Source: Ignavibacteria bacterium (GTDB lineage: Bacteria > Bacteroidota > Ignavibacteria > Tepidaquicellales > OLB5). From it: a stretch of 24,466 nt of DNA. The notes beneath the pieces are model-generated. The model was given only the letters and a program-made list of their open reading frames with translations, was not told where the DNA came from and did not search any database. This document shows, piece by piece, positions 1-7,530 of the stretch (position 1 is the first letter of the stretch; every line of letters starts with the position of its first letter). Position numbers and translations under genes: made by a program. The stretch lies in NCBI GenBank assembly GCA_030835005.1, contig JAUQWT010000012.1, forward strand, positions 1-24,466, read 5' to 3'.

Positions 1-43
1 TGAAAATGAAAAAAAGGACCTTCCTTAAGTTTTCCAATCGCCT

Positions 44-66
44 CTGCCTGCATCGGGCAGGTGCAG
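44..66. repeat. Small GC-rich hairpin, possible dispersed repeat
   Basis: CCTGC (47-51) pairs with GCAGG (57-61) around a five-base loop, and outer CTGC/GCAG bases extend the symmetry with a small bulge. It lies seven bases beyond the CHAD stop codon, so it could serve as that gene's transcription terminator or be a REP-like element. No second copy is visible in the window, so repeat status is a guess. Confidence 0.3.
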
Positions 67-72
67 CGGGAT

Positions 73-564
73 TCAGGATGACAAATCACCAACAAAACCA
101 TAGAAATGCTGTTTGTATCCGGCGCGGTTAAGCTCGTTCAGGTGTAATATCAGCAATTTTCTTTTTCCATCGCGTTCGGATCGTTTTCTTATTATAAGCA
201 GGTCAATAGCGCGGTTATCAATTTTTCCCGAACCTGCTGAATTAAACCCTGCTTTCATTTTCTCCAGCTTATCAATAAATACATCCATATCTCTTACTTC
301 ACCAAGAGAGCAAATGAGTTTTCTGAGTTCGGTATATTCGGTTTTAAATTTTTTCTTTGGGAATGCCGCGCGGAATATCTTTAGTACTGCCTGCACTCTG
401 CGGGATGCGACGCGCATATCATGAAGAGCCTCAATATCGCTGCCTCTGAGCGTTCCCTGCTCAAATGATATCATTTCCTCAAACCGTTTGCGGAGAATTT
501 TAACAAGGCTTTCGTCAAGCGGAGCATTGGGATCCAGATTAGGTATTTTATGAGCTTTTGCCAT
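73..564 (-). CDS. Short CHAD-domain protein
   Basis: This is a 163-residue basic, helical protein with the CHAD signature: a conserved His-Asp-Met-Arg-Val block followed by Ser-Arg-Arg at residues 48-56, and LGEVRDMDVF at about 87-96. CHAD domains are alpha-helical bundles with conserved His and basic residues that bind polyphosphate; many are paired with CYTH phosphatases. The usual domain is well over 200 residues, so this one covers roughly the N-terminal half, yet the frame is intact and closes with a normal stop. Its start overlaps the stop of the upstream Nudix gene by one base (TAATG), which implies translational coupling. A phosphate or polyphosphate role is inferred from family and neighbour only. 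Confidence 0.85.
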   Translation of the reverse strand: MAKAHKIPNLDPNAPLDESLVKILRKRFEEMISFEQGTLRGSDIEALHDMRVASRRVQAVLKIFRAAFPKKKFKTEYTELRKLICSLGEVRDMDVFIDKLEKMKAGFNSAGSGKIDNRAIDLLIIRKRSERDGKRKLLILHLNELNRAGYKQHFYGFVGDLSS

Positions 565-992
565 TATTTACTTATGGTATGTATTGCTTTTTTGGCCAGC
601 GGCGTCAGTTTAAGCGATCCAATTTTCTTCAGAGTAAAGATCTCTGCCCCAAATGAATCATTGCCATCGGGTTCACGCTTCAATTTCTTAATATCTTTTG
701 CCTGACACAAAAATATCACCGCCGTATGGTGGAATATCTCCTTCGGTGTTTCGTGCACATAGCTTGTTACGTATTGAAGTTTTTTTGATCTTACTTTTAA
801 GCCTGTTTCTTCCATGACTTCGCGCTCAAGGGCCTCTTCGGGTGTTTCGCCGAAATCCATTTTGCCTCCGGGAAGATCCCACCTGCCTTTAAACGGCCCT
901 TTTCCTTTTTTGATAAGAATAAACTTCTCTCCGTAAGCAAGTATTGCATACATCCCGAATCTTGTTGACTGAACCTGTTTTTTCTTTGCCAA
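564..992 (-). CDS. Nudix hydrolase
   Basis: A 142-residue Nudix protein with a textbook Nudix box: G43, E49, R57-E58, E61-E62 and G64 in the pattern G-x5-E-x7-R-E-U-x-E-E-x-G-U. The Glu residues bind the metal that activates water to cut nucleoside diphosphate-linked compounds. The N-terminal half has the expected beta strands and the W-D-L-P-G-G lead-in. Length is typical of single-domain MutT/NUDT-like pyrophosphohydrolases. The substrate cannot be read from sequence; candidates include oxidised nucleotides, ADP-ribose or other dinucleotides. It is the upstream gene of a two-gene unit with the CHAD protein, overlapping it by one base. Confidence 0.92.
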   Translation of the reverse strand: MAKKKQVQSTRFGMYAILAYGEKFILIKKGKGPFKGRWDLPGGKMDFGETPEEALEREVMEETGLKVRSKKLQYVTSYVHETPKEIFHHTAVIFLCQAKDIKKLKREPDGNDSFGAEIFTLKKIGSLKLTPLAKKAIHTISK

Positions 993-1060
993 TTATTTTA
1001 TTTTCTGTTCAATACACATTGTCAGTTGAATATACTCCCGTGTTTTTCAGCGGAAAAGAA

Positions 1061-1098
1061 CAATGCTGATTTACTTTTTGAGGTAAAATACAGCATTG
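1061..1098 (-). terminator. Hairpin downstream of the HDAC-like gene
   Basis: CAATGCTG (1061-1068) is the exact reverse complement of CAGCATTG (1091-1098), and the inner ATTTAC/GTAAAAT bases nearly extend the stem. Read on the minus strand, it follows the HDAC-like gene and is trailed by a T-rich run (TTCTTTTCC), as expected of an intrinsic terminator. It separates that gene from the Nudix/CHAD pair. Confidence 0.6.
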
Positions 1099-1166
1099 AC
1101 CCGGTGTGAATCGAAACAAACCAATATTCCGGATGATAACCGCTGTTTCGCCAGATTGCTAAGTTG

Positions 1167-2063
1167 CTATTTGAATATTTCTTTTACCACTCTGTAAGTA
1201 TTAACATACGCATCAACGCTGTGGTTTATCGGTTTGCTGTAGCCGCCGCCAAGCGCGAGTGAAACCGGTATGCCGCGGCTTCTGCATTCATTAAGTACAA
1301 TTCTATCGCGTTCCATCAGTCCGCCGCTGCTCAATGCAAGACGGCCAAGGGAATCTTCTTTCAGCGGATCGACGCCGGCCTGATAAAGAACAATATCGGG
1401 CTTCCACTCAAAAATAGCAGGTAATTTTTCTTTAAGTAAGGATAAATACTCTGCGTCACGGGTTCCGTCAGGAAGCTCCACATCAATTGTAGATGGTATT
1501 TTAATCAGCGGATAATTCCCGTGGCCATGCATGCTGAAAATAAATACGTCAGGATTATCGCCAAGAATAGAAGAGTTTCCGTTGCCCTGATGAACGTCAA
1601 GATCAATAATTGCGGCCCGGTGTATCATTCCGCGTTTTATGAGATAGAGTATCACAACTGCAAAATCATTAAATACACAAAATCCCTCGCCGTGCGTACT
1701 GAAAGCATGGTGAGTTCCTCCGGCCAGATTACCGCCTATTCCGCTTTCAAGGGCTTCAATCGCTGAGCCGATCGCGCCGCCAACTGATGCAAGAGAGCGC
1801 CTGAAGAGTTCTTTGCTCCAGGGCAGACCTATTTTTCTGATAACTGTTTCGCCCAAAGTGCCGTCTGCAAATCCATCATAATAATCCCCGGTATGCGCAA
1901 GAGTCATGATCTCTCTTGAAGGAAGTTCCGGCTCATGAAGTTCACACTGCAAAAGGATCTTCTCGGCAAGAAGTCTTTCGCGCACCATGCGGTATTTTTC
2001 CATGGGAAATTTGTGACCTTCGGGAAGCGGAACAGTGTAGTGATCTGAATAATATACTTTCAT
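1167..2063 (-). CDS. Histone deacetylase-family (HDAC/AcuC-type) hydrolase
   Basis: A 298-residue member of the arginase/deacetylase fold. Visible active-site elements are the His pair in GGTHHAF (H118, H119), zinc ligands in DLDVHQGNG (D156, H158), a third zinc ligand in AGVDPL (D232), and the transition-state Tyr in LGGGY (Y275). All catalytic residues of zinc-dependent class I-like deacetylases are present, so it should be active. Bacterial relatives deacetylate acetyl-lysine on proteins (AcuC) or small acetylated amines (acetylpolyamine amidohydrolases); which applies cannot be decided. It is transcribed alone, divergent from the DUF1361 gene. Length is on the compact side for the family but nothing is missing. 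Confidence 0.93.
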   Translation of the reverse strand: MKVYYSDHYTVPLPEGHKFPMEKYRMVRERLLAEKILLQCELHEPELPSREIMTLAHTGDYYDGFADGTLGETVIRKIGLPWSKELFRRSLASVGGAIGSAIEALESGIGGNLAGGTHHAFSTHGEGFCVFNDFAVVILYLIKRGMIHRAAIIDLDVHQGNGNSSILGDNPDVFIFSMHGHGNYPLIKIPSTIDVELPDGTRDAEYLSLLKEKLPAIFEWKPDIVLYQAGVDPLKEDSLGRLALSSGGLMERDRIVLNECRSRGIPVSLALGGGYSKPINHSVDAYVNTYRVVKEIFK

Positions 2064-2176
2064 CTTCTGCTAAAATAATCATTCCGGAACTATTATTTAT
2101 ACTGATCTTAGCAACAATACCTGAAACCTAACATCTGATTCAGGCGTTAAAGAAGAAAATCCACCGATTATAAAAT

Positions 2177-2863
2177 ATGACATCATTTATCAGCAGTTTA
2201 AGAGAGAATAACCGGCTTAGTGTTACCATAATTCTGGCTTTATCGTGTTTATTAAGTGTAACACTGGAGATTTTCAGAGTGTATTATTCAGGATCCTTTA
2301 CGTATTTGTTTTTGATATGGAATCTTTTCCTTGCAATAATACCATATGTCATAAGTACCTTCTTTTTGCTGTATTACAAAAAGATTCGTTCACTATGGCT
2401 CACGGCAATAGTATTGTTTTCGTGGCTTTTGATATTCCCTAATGCACCTTATATAGTTACTGATTTTTTCCACCTTGAGCCAAGGGCCTCGGTTCCGTAC
2501 TGGTTTGATCTTGGATTAATACTTTCATTTGCATGGAACGGCTTAATGCTGGGGTTTGTATCGCTTTATGATGTTCAGACTGCTCTTAGCAGGAGATATG
2601 GTGTAATTAAGGGGTGGGTATTTTCATTGCTTTCTTTAGTGCTTGCAAGTTTTGGTATTTACCTTGGCAGGTATGAAAGATTCAACAGCTGGGATATTCT
2701 TACAAATCCGGTTGATCTGTTTGTTGATATAACCAACCGTTTTATTCATCCCATGCAGCATCCCAGGACTATGCTTATGACGATATTGTTTTCTGCGGTA
2801 TTGATATTTGCTTATGTAATGCTGGTCAATCTGTTCAATCGGGAAGGGGCTTATAAAAGATAA
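2177..2863 (+). CDS. DUF1361 integral membrane protein
   Basis: A 228-residue polytopic inner-membrane protein with about six hydrophobic segments. It carries the hallmarks of DUF1361: LIFPNAPYIVTDFFHL (about residues 85-100), a W-N-G-L-M-L-G-F helix, and Y-L-G-R-Y-E-R-F-N-S-W-D (about 162-173). The function of this family is unknown. The start is the first ATG after an AT-rich leader without a clear Shine-Dalgarno, as is common in Bacteroidota. It stands alone between a divergent HDAC-like gene and a convergent PAAR gene, with a strong terminator hairpin just past its stop. Confidence 0.88.
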   Translation: MTSFISSLRENNRLSVTIILALSCLLSVTLEIFRVYYSGSFTYLFLIWNLFLAIIPYVISTFFLLYYKKIRSLWLTAIVLFSWLLIFPNAPYIVTDFFHLEPRASVPYWFDLGLILSFAWNGLMLGFVSLYDVQTALSRRYGVIKGWVFSLLSLVLASFGIYLGRYERFNSWDILTNPVDLFVDITNRFIHPMQHPRTMLMTILFSAVLIFAYVMLVNLFNREGAYKR

Positions 2864-2867
2864 ATAT

Positions 2868-2906
2868 TATAAGAAGAGAAAATGCAAAGCATTATCTCTT
2901 CTTATA
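2868..2906. terminator. Bidirectional terminator between convergent genes
   Basis: TATAAGAAGAGA (2868-2879) is the exact reverse complement of TCTCTTCTTATA (2895-2906), with a second small stem ATGC/GCAT in the loop. It sits in the 58-base gap between the convergent DUF1361 and PAAR genes. Placement and symmetry suit termination from both sides. Confidence 0.8.
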
Positions 2907-2921
2907 TAACACAGATAACAA

Positions 2922-3584
2922 TCAATCCCCGTAATCCTGGATCTTTCCCACACCTCCGCAATGCTGTGTCATATCAAATATTCTGGCTGCTGGTGTTCCG
3001 TCAACCAGCACCGTTGGGTCACCTTCTATAATAGTGAAAGTATTAGGTCCACAGCATGATATTGGATAAGTATGTACTCCAGTATCGCCCATCCTGGCTG
3101 CAGGTTTATTTCTGACCTTAATTGTCGGGCTTCCAGTCGTGATGGGTCCTTTAACGGTATGCGGACAGGCCGTGCAGCCGTGTGAATCTTCCTGGCATCT
3201 TGCAATATCCCCAACGGCAGCATACAGTTCACTGTTTACAACATTGAACCTGTAAGTTCTTTCCGTTATATATCCGTTTAATTCACATGTTAGTGTAATT
3301 TCATTTGGTCCAAAATTACCGAACACGGGATAAACTTTATCGCCTTCTTTACGCAGGCTTTCAAAAGACCCGCTCCATTCAATTCTATCTGAAATATCCA
3401 TACCGGTTATGTTATCGTTACCCGACGCTGAAAATACCCACCCTTCATCAAAAACCGAAGGACTGTAACCCGTAACATAAACAATGTTAATCGATAACAC
3501 CTTAACACTTTTGAAAGCTTCATAATTAATATCAGTAAAACTAAACAACGGAAAAAATGAAAGAAATACAAGAATCTTTTTCAT
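2922..3584 (-). CDS. Exported PAAR-domain protein
   Basis: A 220-residue protein with an N-terminal Sec-type signal sequence (hydrophobic residues 4-17). A beta-rich segment (about 25-117) resembles an Ig/PKD-like domain. A PAAR domain follows at about 122-215: VGDIARC, ITTGSPTIKV, PAARMGD, then a second half with EGDPTVLVDGTPAAR. H132, H161, C167/C168 and H198 could supply the three-His-one-Cys zinc site that holds the PAAR tip. PAAR proteins usually cap type VI secretion spikes or contractile injection systems and reach them from the cytoplasm, so an apparent Sec signal is unusual. No other secretion-system gene lies nearby. AAAGGAG seven bases before the ATG supports the start. The PAAR fold is secure; its role here is not. 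Confidence 0.87.
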   Translation of the reverse strand: MKKILVFLSFFPLFSFTDINYEAFKSVKVLSINIVYVTGYSPSVFDEGWVFSASGNDNITGMDISDRIEWSGSFESLRKEGDKVYPVFGNFGPNEITLTCELNGYITERTYRFNVVNSELYAAVGDIARCQEDSHGCTACPHTVKGPITTGSPTIKVRNKPAARMGDTGVHTYPISCCGPNTFTIIEGDPTVLVDGTPAARIFDMTQHCGGVGKIQDYGD

Positions 3585-3822
3585 TTATTAGCTCCTTTCG
3601 AAGAAAATTTTTGTTTATTTATACCGGAAATTCCCGAAAATATAAAAAATCTCTTTAACTTTTTTTATGATTTTAATTAATTGAACATATGATATATATC
3701 CGGTGATTTAGAGTTATTTAAAATTAATGCAATCGTATCAATACTTATCTAAATTTGCCTGCCAAATAACGACAACTGGTTTAATGATTACCTTTTGGAT
3801 TTAATGCTTTCCGGCAAATATT

Positions 3823-3830
3823 TATCTTTG
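3823..3830 (+). promoter_or_regulatory. Candidate Bacteroidota -7 promoter element for ettA
   Basis: TATCTTTG matches the TAnnTTTG -7 consensus of the Bacteroidota primary sigma factor. A TTTG at 3794-3797 could be the upstream element, though its 25-base spacing is longer than the usual 19-21. It would give a leader of roughly 110 bases before ettA. Confidence 0.4.
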
Positions 3831-3871
3831 CAACTTATTGAAACTATTCAATTACTAATTAAATATCACTC

Positions 3872-3914
3872 ATCGGATGAACTGCTTGGGCAATCTGGCT
3901 TAAGGTCATCCGAT
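3872..3914 (+). promoter_or_regulatory. Inverted repeat in the ettA 5' leader
   Basis: ATCGGATGA (3872-3880) is the exact reverse complement of TCATCCGAT (3906-3914), with 25 bases between. It lies about 30 bases ahead of the ettA start and downstream of the candidate promoter, so it would be in the mRNA leader. It could be an RNA stem or an operator. Confidence 0.5.
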
Positions 3915-3943
3915 CAGCGTATAATCAGTATATAAAAACATTA

Positions 3944-5617
3944 ATGGCAGATAATAAGATCATATTTTCAATGGTGGGGGTAAGCAAAACTTATCCGCCG
4001 CAGAAGCAGGTTTTGAAGAATATTTATCTTTCCTTTTTTTATGGCGCTAAGATAGGCATTATAGGACTTAACGGATCGGGAAAATCTACCCTATTAAAAA
4101 TAATAGCAGGTGTTGAAGATAATTTCCAGGGCGACGTGCATTTCACAAAAGAATACTCAATTGGCTTGCTGGAACAGGAGCCGTATCTTGATGAAACTAA
4201 AACCGTGAAGGAGATCATACAGGAAGGCGCGCAGGAGATCGTTGATATACTAAAAGAGTATGAAGAGGTAAATAACAAATTCGCCGAGCCAATGGATGAT
4301 GACGAAATGACAAAGCTTATTGAAAGACAGGGCGAGCTTACCGAACTTATTGAACATCACGATGGCTGGGGATTAGATGCCAGGCTGGAGCGCGCAATGG
4401 ATGCGCTGCGCACTCCCGAGGGTGATGCACTCATTAAAAATTTAAGCGGCGGCGAAAAAAGGCGCGTTGCATTATGCCGCCTGTTATTAAAAGAGCCGGA
4501 TATCCTTCTGCTTGATGAGCCAACGAACCATCTTGACGCGGAATCAATTGACTGGCTTGAACAGCACTTAAAGCTGTACAAAGGAACGGTCATAGCAATA
4601 ACACATGACAGGTACTTTTTAGATAACGTTGCAGGGTGGATACTTGAGCTTGACCGCGGCGAGGGGATTCCATGGGAGGGAAACTATTCCTCTTGGCTTG
4701 AGCAGAAGACTAAAAGAATGGCTTCAGAAGAAAAGCAGGAATCAAAACGCAGAAAGACGCTTGAGCGTGAGCTTGAATGGGTAAGGATGTCACCAAGGGC
4801 AAGGCATGCAAAATCGAAAGCAAGGCTGCAGAATTACGATACTATGATGAATGAAGACACGAAGCAGAAAGAAGAGAAGCTTGAAATTTTTATTCCGAAT
4901 GGTCCGCGTTTGGGTAATAAAGTAATTGACGCTGTTGGAATAAAGAAAGCATTCGGTGATAAACTGCTTTTTGATGACTTGAAGTTTTCGCTTCCACCGG
5001 CTGGGATAGTTGGCATCATTGGCCCGAACGGCGCGGGTAAAACAACGCTTTTCAGAATGATACTGGGCACGGAAAAACCTGATGGCGGAAAATTTGAAAT
5101 AGGGGAAACTGTGCAGGTTGGTTATGTTGACCAGGCGCATTCGGAAATTGACCCTGAAAAAACTGTTTGGGAAGCAATATCCGAAGGTCAGGAAATAATA
5201 GAGCTTGGCGGAAAGCAGTTCAACAGCCGCGCGTATGTGGCAAGGTTTAATTTTAACGGAACAGACCAGAGCAAAAAAGTCGGCGTGCTATCAGGAGGTG
5301 AGAGGAACAGGCTTCATTTAGCATTAACGCTTAAATCGCAGGCAAATGTTCTGCTGCTTGATGAGCCGACAAACGATATTGATGTAAATACTTTACGTGC
5401 GCTTGAAGAAGCGCTGGAAGATTTTGCCGGCTGTGCTGTGATAATCTCACATGACAGGTGGTTTTTGGATAGGGTTGCAACTCATATACTGGCGTTTGAG
5501 GGTGATTCAGAAGTCTATTATTTTGAGGGCGGGTATACTGATTACGAAGAGAACAAGAAGAAGCGCATGGGTGATGTTGAGCCGAAGAGGGTAAGATATA
5601 AGAAGCTTGTTGAGTAA
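3944..5617 (+). CDS. ettA: Energy-dependent translational throttle protein EttA (ABC-F ATPase)
   Basis: A 557-residue ABC-F protein with two nucleotide-binding domains and no membrane segments. NBD1 has Walker A GLNGSGKST (41-49), signature LSGGE (167-171) and Walker B LLLDEPTNHLD (188-198). NBD2 has Walker A GPNGAGKTT (360-368), signature LSGGE (449-453) and Walker B ending DEPTNDID (473-480). An acidic arm insertion lies at about 95-140 and a basic linker rich in K/R at about 258-300. Length and layout match EttA, which binds the ribosomal E site and gates the first elongation step according to ATP/ADP ratio. No Shine-Dalgarno is visible before the ATG. It is a single-gene unit, convergent with the next gene. 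Confidence 0.93.
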   Translation: MADNKIIFSMVGVSKTYPPQKQVLKNIYLSFFYGAKIGIIGLNGSGKSTLLKIIAGVEDNFQGDVHFTKEYSIGLLEQEPYLDETKTVKEIIQEGAQEIVDILKEYEEVNNKFAEPMDDDEMTKLIERQGELTELIEHHDGWGLDARLERAMDALRTPEGDALIKNLSGGEKRRVALCRLLLKEPDILLLDEPTNHLDAESIDWLEQHLKLYKGTVIAITHDRYFLDNVAGWILELDRGEGIPWEGNYSSWLEQKTKRMASEEKQESKRRKTLERELEWVRMSPRARHAKSKARLQNYDTMMNEDTKQKEEKLEIFIPNGPRLGNKVIDAVGIKKAFGDKLLFDDLKFSLPPAGIVGIIGPNGAGKTTLFRMILGTEKPDGGKFEIGETVQVGYVDQAHSEIDPEKTVWEAISEGQEIIELGGKQFNSRAYVARFNFNGTDQSKKVGVLSGGERNRLHLALTLKSQANVLLLDEPTNDIDVNTLRALEEALEDFAGCAVIISHDRWFLDRVATHILAFEGDSEVYYFEGGYTDYEENKKKRMGDVEPKRVRYKKLVE

Positions 5618-5737
5618 GATAGCGAGATAGTGACTTGGTGGAATAGTGGATCTGATTTTACAGGACCTTGGTGAAGCAAAAACAGCCTAGAATAGAAAAA
5701 ATGATTCATGATTCAAAATATAATCTGGGGGAGATTT

Positions 5738-7222
5738 TTATTGTACCAGTTTTTTAAGTTCGGTGGTTTTGGCTAAAAACCAATCTTTGCGTGAGCCGAA
5801 ATAGACTTCTGCATTTTCTTCAAGCGCTGAAATATCTGCAATTGAATATTTTTCAGGATTCGCCTTTATTTTAAACAACTTTTCAAGTGTTGCCACACGC
5901 TGGCCGAGATTTTTTTTCATCGGCGCAGAAAATTCTTCTGTATCTTTGATAAAGTGTTTCATTGAATCAACTGCTGATAGCCCCTGCTCAATATATCCAA
6001 GATTATAAAAGGCGACCATTGCCACCATTTTTGCCGAAAACTTGGCCTGGTAATCCGTGAATTCGATATTTCGCAGCAGGTCAAGAACTTTTTCATTATT
6101 ACCCCTTGATTCTTCGATCAAAGCCATTGAAAAGCTGTATATGCTCTTCCTCTTGTCTTCTTCAAGCTCATTAATAAACCTTTCTATGAAATCTACTGCA
6201 ATATTAAATTCACCCAGTATTACGAATAACTCAACAATATTCCTGAAAACGCCTGCCTGCATAGGCCCCAGCCCTTCGGTATTGAATTTCACATTTGCCA
6301 GCTGAACTTTTCTAATAGAAGCAATTTCTGAGAGCAGCTCCTTATTGCTTTTGGCAATATACTCGTTGAGAACAAAACCGAAAAGCGCCGAGGTAAGATG
6401 CCATTTTTCAGAGTTGGAATAATCGTTCATGCTTTTGAATATGAGTTCTTTAAGTTCATAATAATTTTCCCAGTTATCGGGTTCGTTATACAGCTTCATC
6501 AGCTTGATCTCAAGCGTTATGTGTTTGTAATAAACGGGATCAAGTCCGCCAAGCTGTTTAAGAAAATTCTCAGAATCGAAACTCTTATACAATGCATCTG
6601 TTGGGTTGACTTCGGGGGTATAGTTTAACTGGCTCTTAAGATATTCCATTCCTGCAACATCATGCTTAAGTGTTGAAATGATGAAGCACGTATTGTAAAT
6701 GCTCATGGGGTAAAGCGTATCGGCGGCGCCCTGGTACTGGCTTTTTCTTGTATAGAACTTATAGAGCTTTTCAACAAGGCGGCTTTTGTTGAAGAAGTAT
6801 TCCGGCCTAAGTACTGAATATTCAATTTGTTTTTCGAGCTGCCTGTACTCCGCAAAGAAGAGCTTATCCAGCGAGTGCAGCATGTAATATTGCAGCCGCC
6901 TTAATCCTTCTTCAAATTCCAGAGCATTATCGTTTTCGTATGTGTATCCTGAGAGAAAGTTTTCGCATAAGCCGAACAGCTCGCTTAAAAGGTTCTTCAT
7001 AATGCCATAATTGTAATTCCTTCCCGGGAAGATCTTGCTGTAAAAATACTCTTCGGAATGTTTTTCTTCGTTAAGCTTATGAATATTTTTTTTGATTAGC
7101 GCAAAGAGTTTGATGATCGCTTTATTTGAATTATGGAATCCGGAAGCAATAAAACGTTCAAATTCCTTTGTCTCCCGCTGGTCATAAGTTTTTATGACCT
7201 CAAGAGCTTTATTTTTCATCAT
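5738..7222 (-). CDS. Unrecognised helical repeat-like protein
   Basis: A 494-residue soluble protein without signal peptide or membrane segment. It is almost wholly alpha-helical in composition, rich in Leu, Glu, Lys, Phe and Tyr, and its C-terminal half looks like irregular TPR-type helix pairs. The N-terminus (E-x-K-E-F-E-R-F-I-A-S-G-F-H-N, about residues 17-31) resembles the opening of large uncharacterised helical proteins I associate with Bacteroidota, but I cannot name a family. There is no catalytic motif. It is monocistronic, convergent with ettA and divergent from the T9SS gene pair. A scaffold or protein-binding role is the most one can infer. Confidence 0.75.
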   Translation of the reverse strand: MMKNKALEVIKTYDQRETKEFERFIASGFHNSNKAIIKLFALIKKNIHKLNEEKHSEEYFYSKIFPGRNYNYGIMKNLLSELFGLCENFLSGYTYENDNALEFEEGLRRLQYYMLHSLDKLFFAEYRQLEKQIEYSVLRPEYFFNKSRLVEKLYKFYTRKSQYQGAADTLYPMSIYNTCFIISTLKHDVAGMEYLKSQLNYTPEVNPTDALYKSFDSENFLKQLGGLDPVYYKHITLEIKLMKLYNEPDNWENYYELKELIFKSMNDYSNSEKWHLTSALFGFVLNEYIAKSNKELLSEIASIRKVQLANVKFNTEGLGPMQAGVFRNIVELFVILGEFNIAVDFIERFINELEEDKRKSIYSFSMALIEESRGNNEKVLDLLRNIEFTDYQAKFSAKMVAMVAFYNLGYIEQGLSAVDSMKHFIKDTEEFSAPMKKNLGQRVATLEKLFKIKANPEKYSIADISALEENAEVYFGSRKDWFLAKTTELKKLVQ

Positions 7223-7530
7223 ATTTTTTATGAAAATATTTCATCTAAAATACTGAAAAATACCGCAAAATACAGGTTATTCCGGCAAACATTACTACTA
7301 TATTTTATGAAAAACTGCACAAAAATTCTTTGAACTGCCTATACTTAAAAGGGTAAGTTTGTAGCAAGTAAATTTCCGGTGGGGGCCGCGTTCATATCGA
7401 ACATTCTATTAAGCATACAGTCAAAGTATTCATCTCCAAATCCCACCGGAGATAAGCTGAATCAAGACCTGCAATCCGTTAACCGGAAAGCGGGTCTTAT
7501 CAGCGATAAAATTCTAAACTAAATATTATT
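7223..7530 (+). other. Intergenic region with a structured leader before the SBBP gene
   Basis: No gene is visible in these 308 bases. The right part is GC-richer than the left and contains two strong inverted repeats. TCCGGTGGG (7375-7383) pairs with CCCACCGGA (7442-7450). AAGACCTGC (7464-7472) pairs with GCGGGTCTT (7490-7498, one G-T wobble) around an inner TCCG/CGGA stem. Neither is followed by a T run, so they look like 5' UTR structure rather than terminators. I could not match the region to a known riboswitch class. Confidence 0.5.

Larger units (their letters stand above)
3585..3943. other. Divergent intergenic region between the PAAR gene and ettA
   Basis: This AT-rich 359-base stretch holds no convincing gene. 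It contains the PAAR ribosome-binding site next to 3584, a candidate Bacteroidota-type promoter element for ettA at 3823, and an inverted repeat in the ettA leader (3872-3914). The central part is low-complexity A/T sequence. Confidence 0.6.

Noticed and set aside
2922..3584. Type VI secretion locus suggested by the PAAR domain
   Set aside because: No VgrG, Hcp, sheath or ATPase gene is in the window, and the PAAR protein has a Sec signal.
4790..5140. Minus-strand ORFs inside ettA
   Set aside because: They are antisense shadows of a strongly conserved gene and have no domain, signal or ribosome-binding site.
7375..7498. Known riboswitch (cobalamin, TPP, SAM, cyclic-di-GMP)
   Set aside because: None of the conserved core sequences I know for these classes is visible; only stems are seen.
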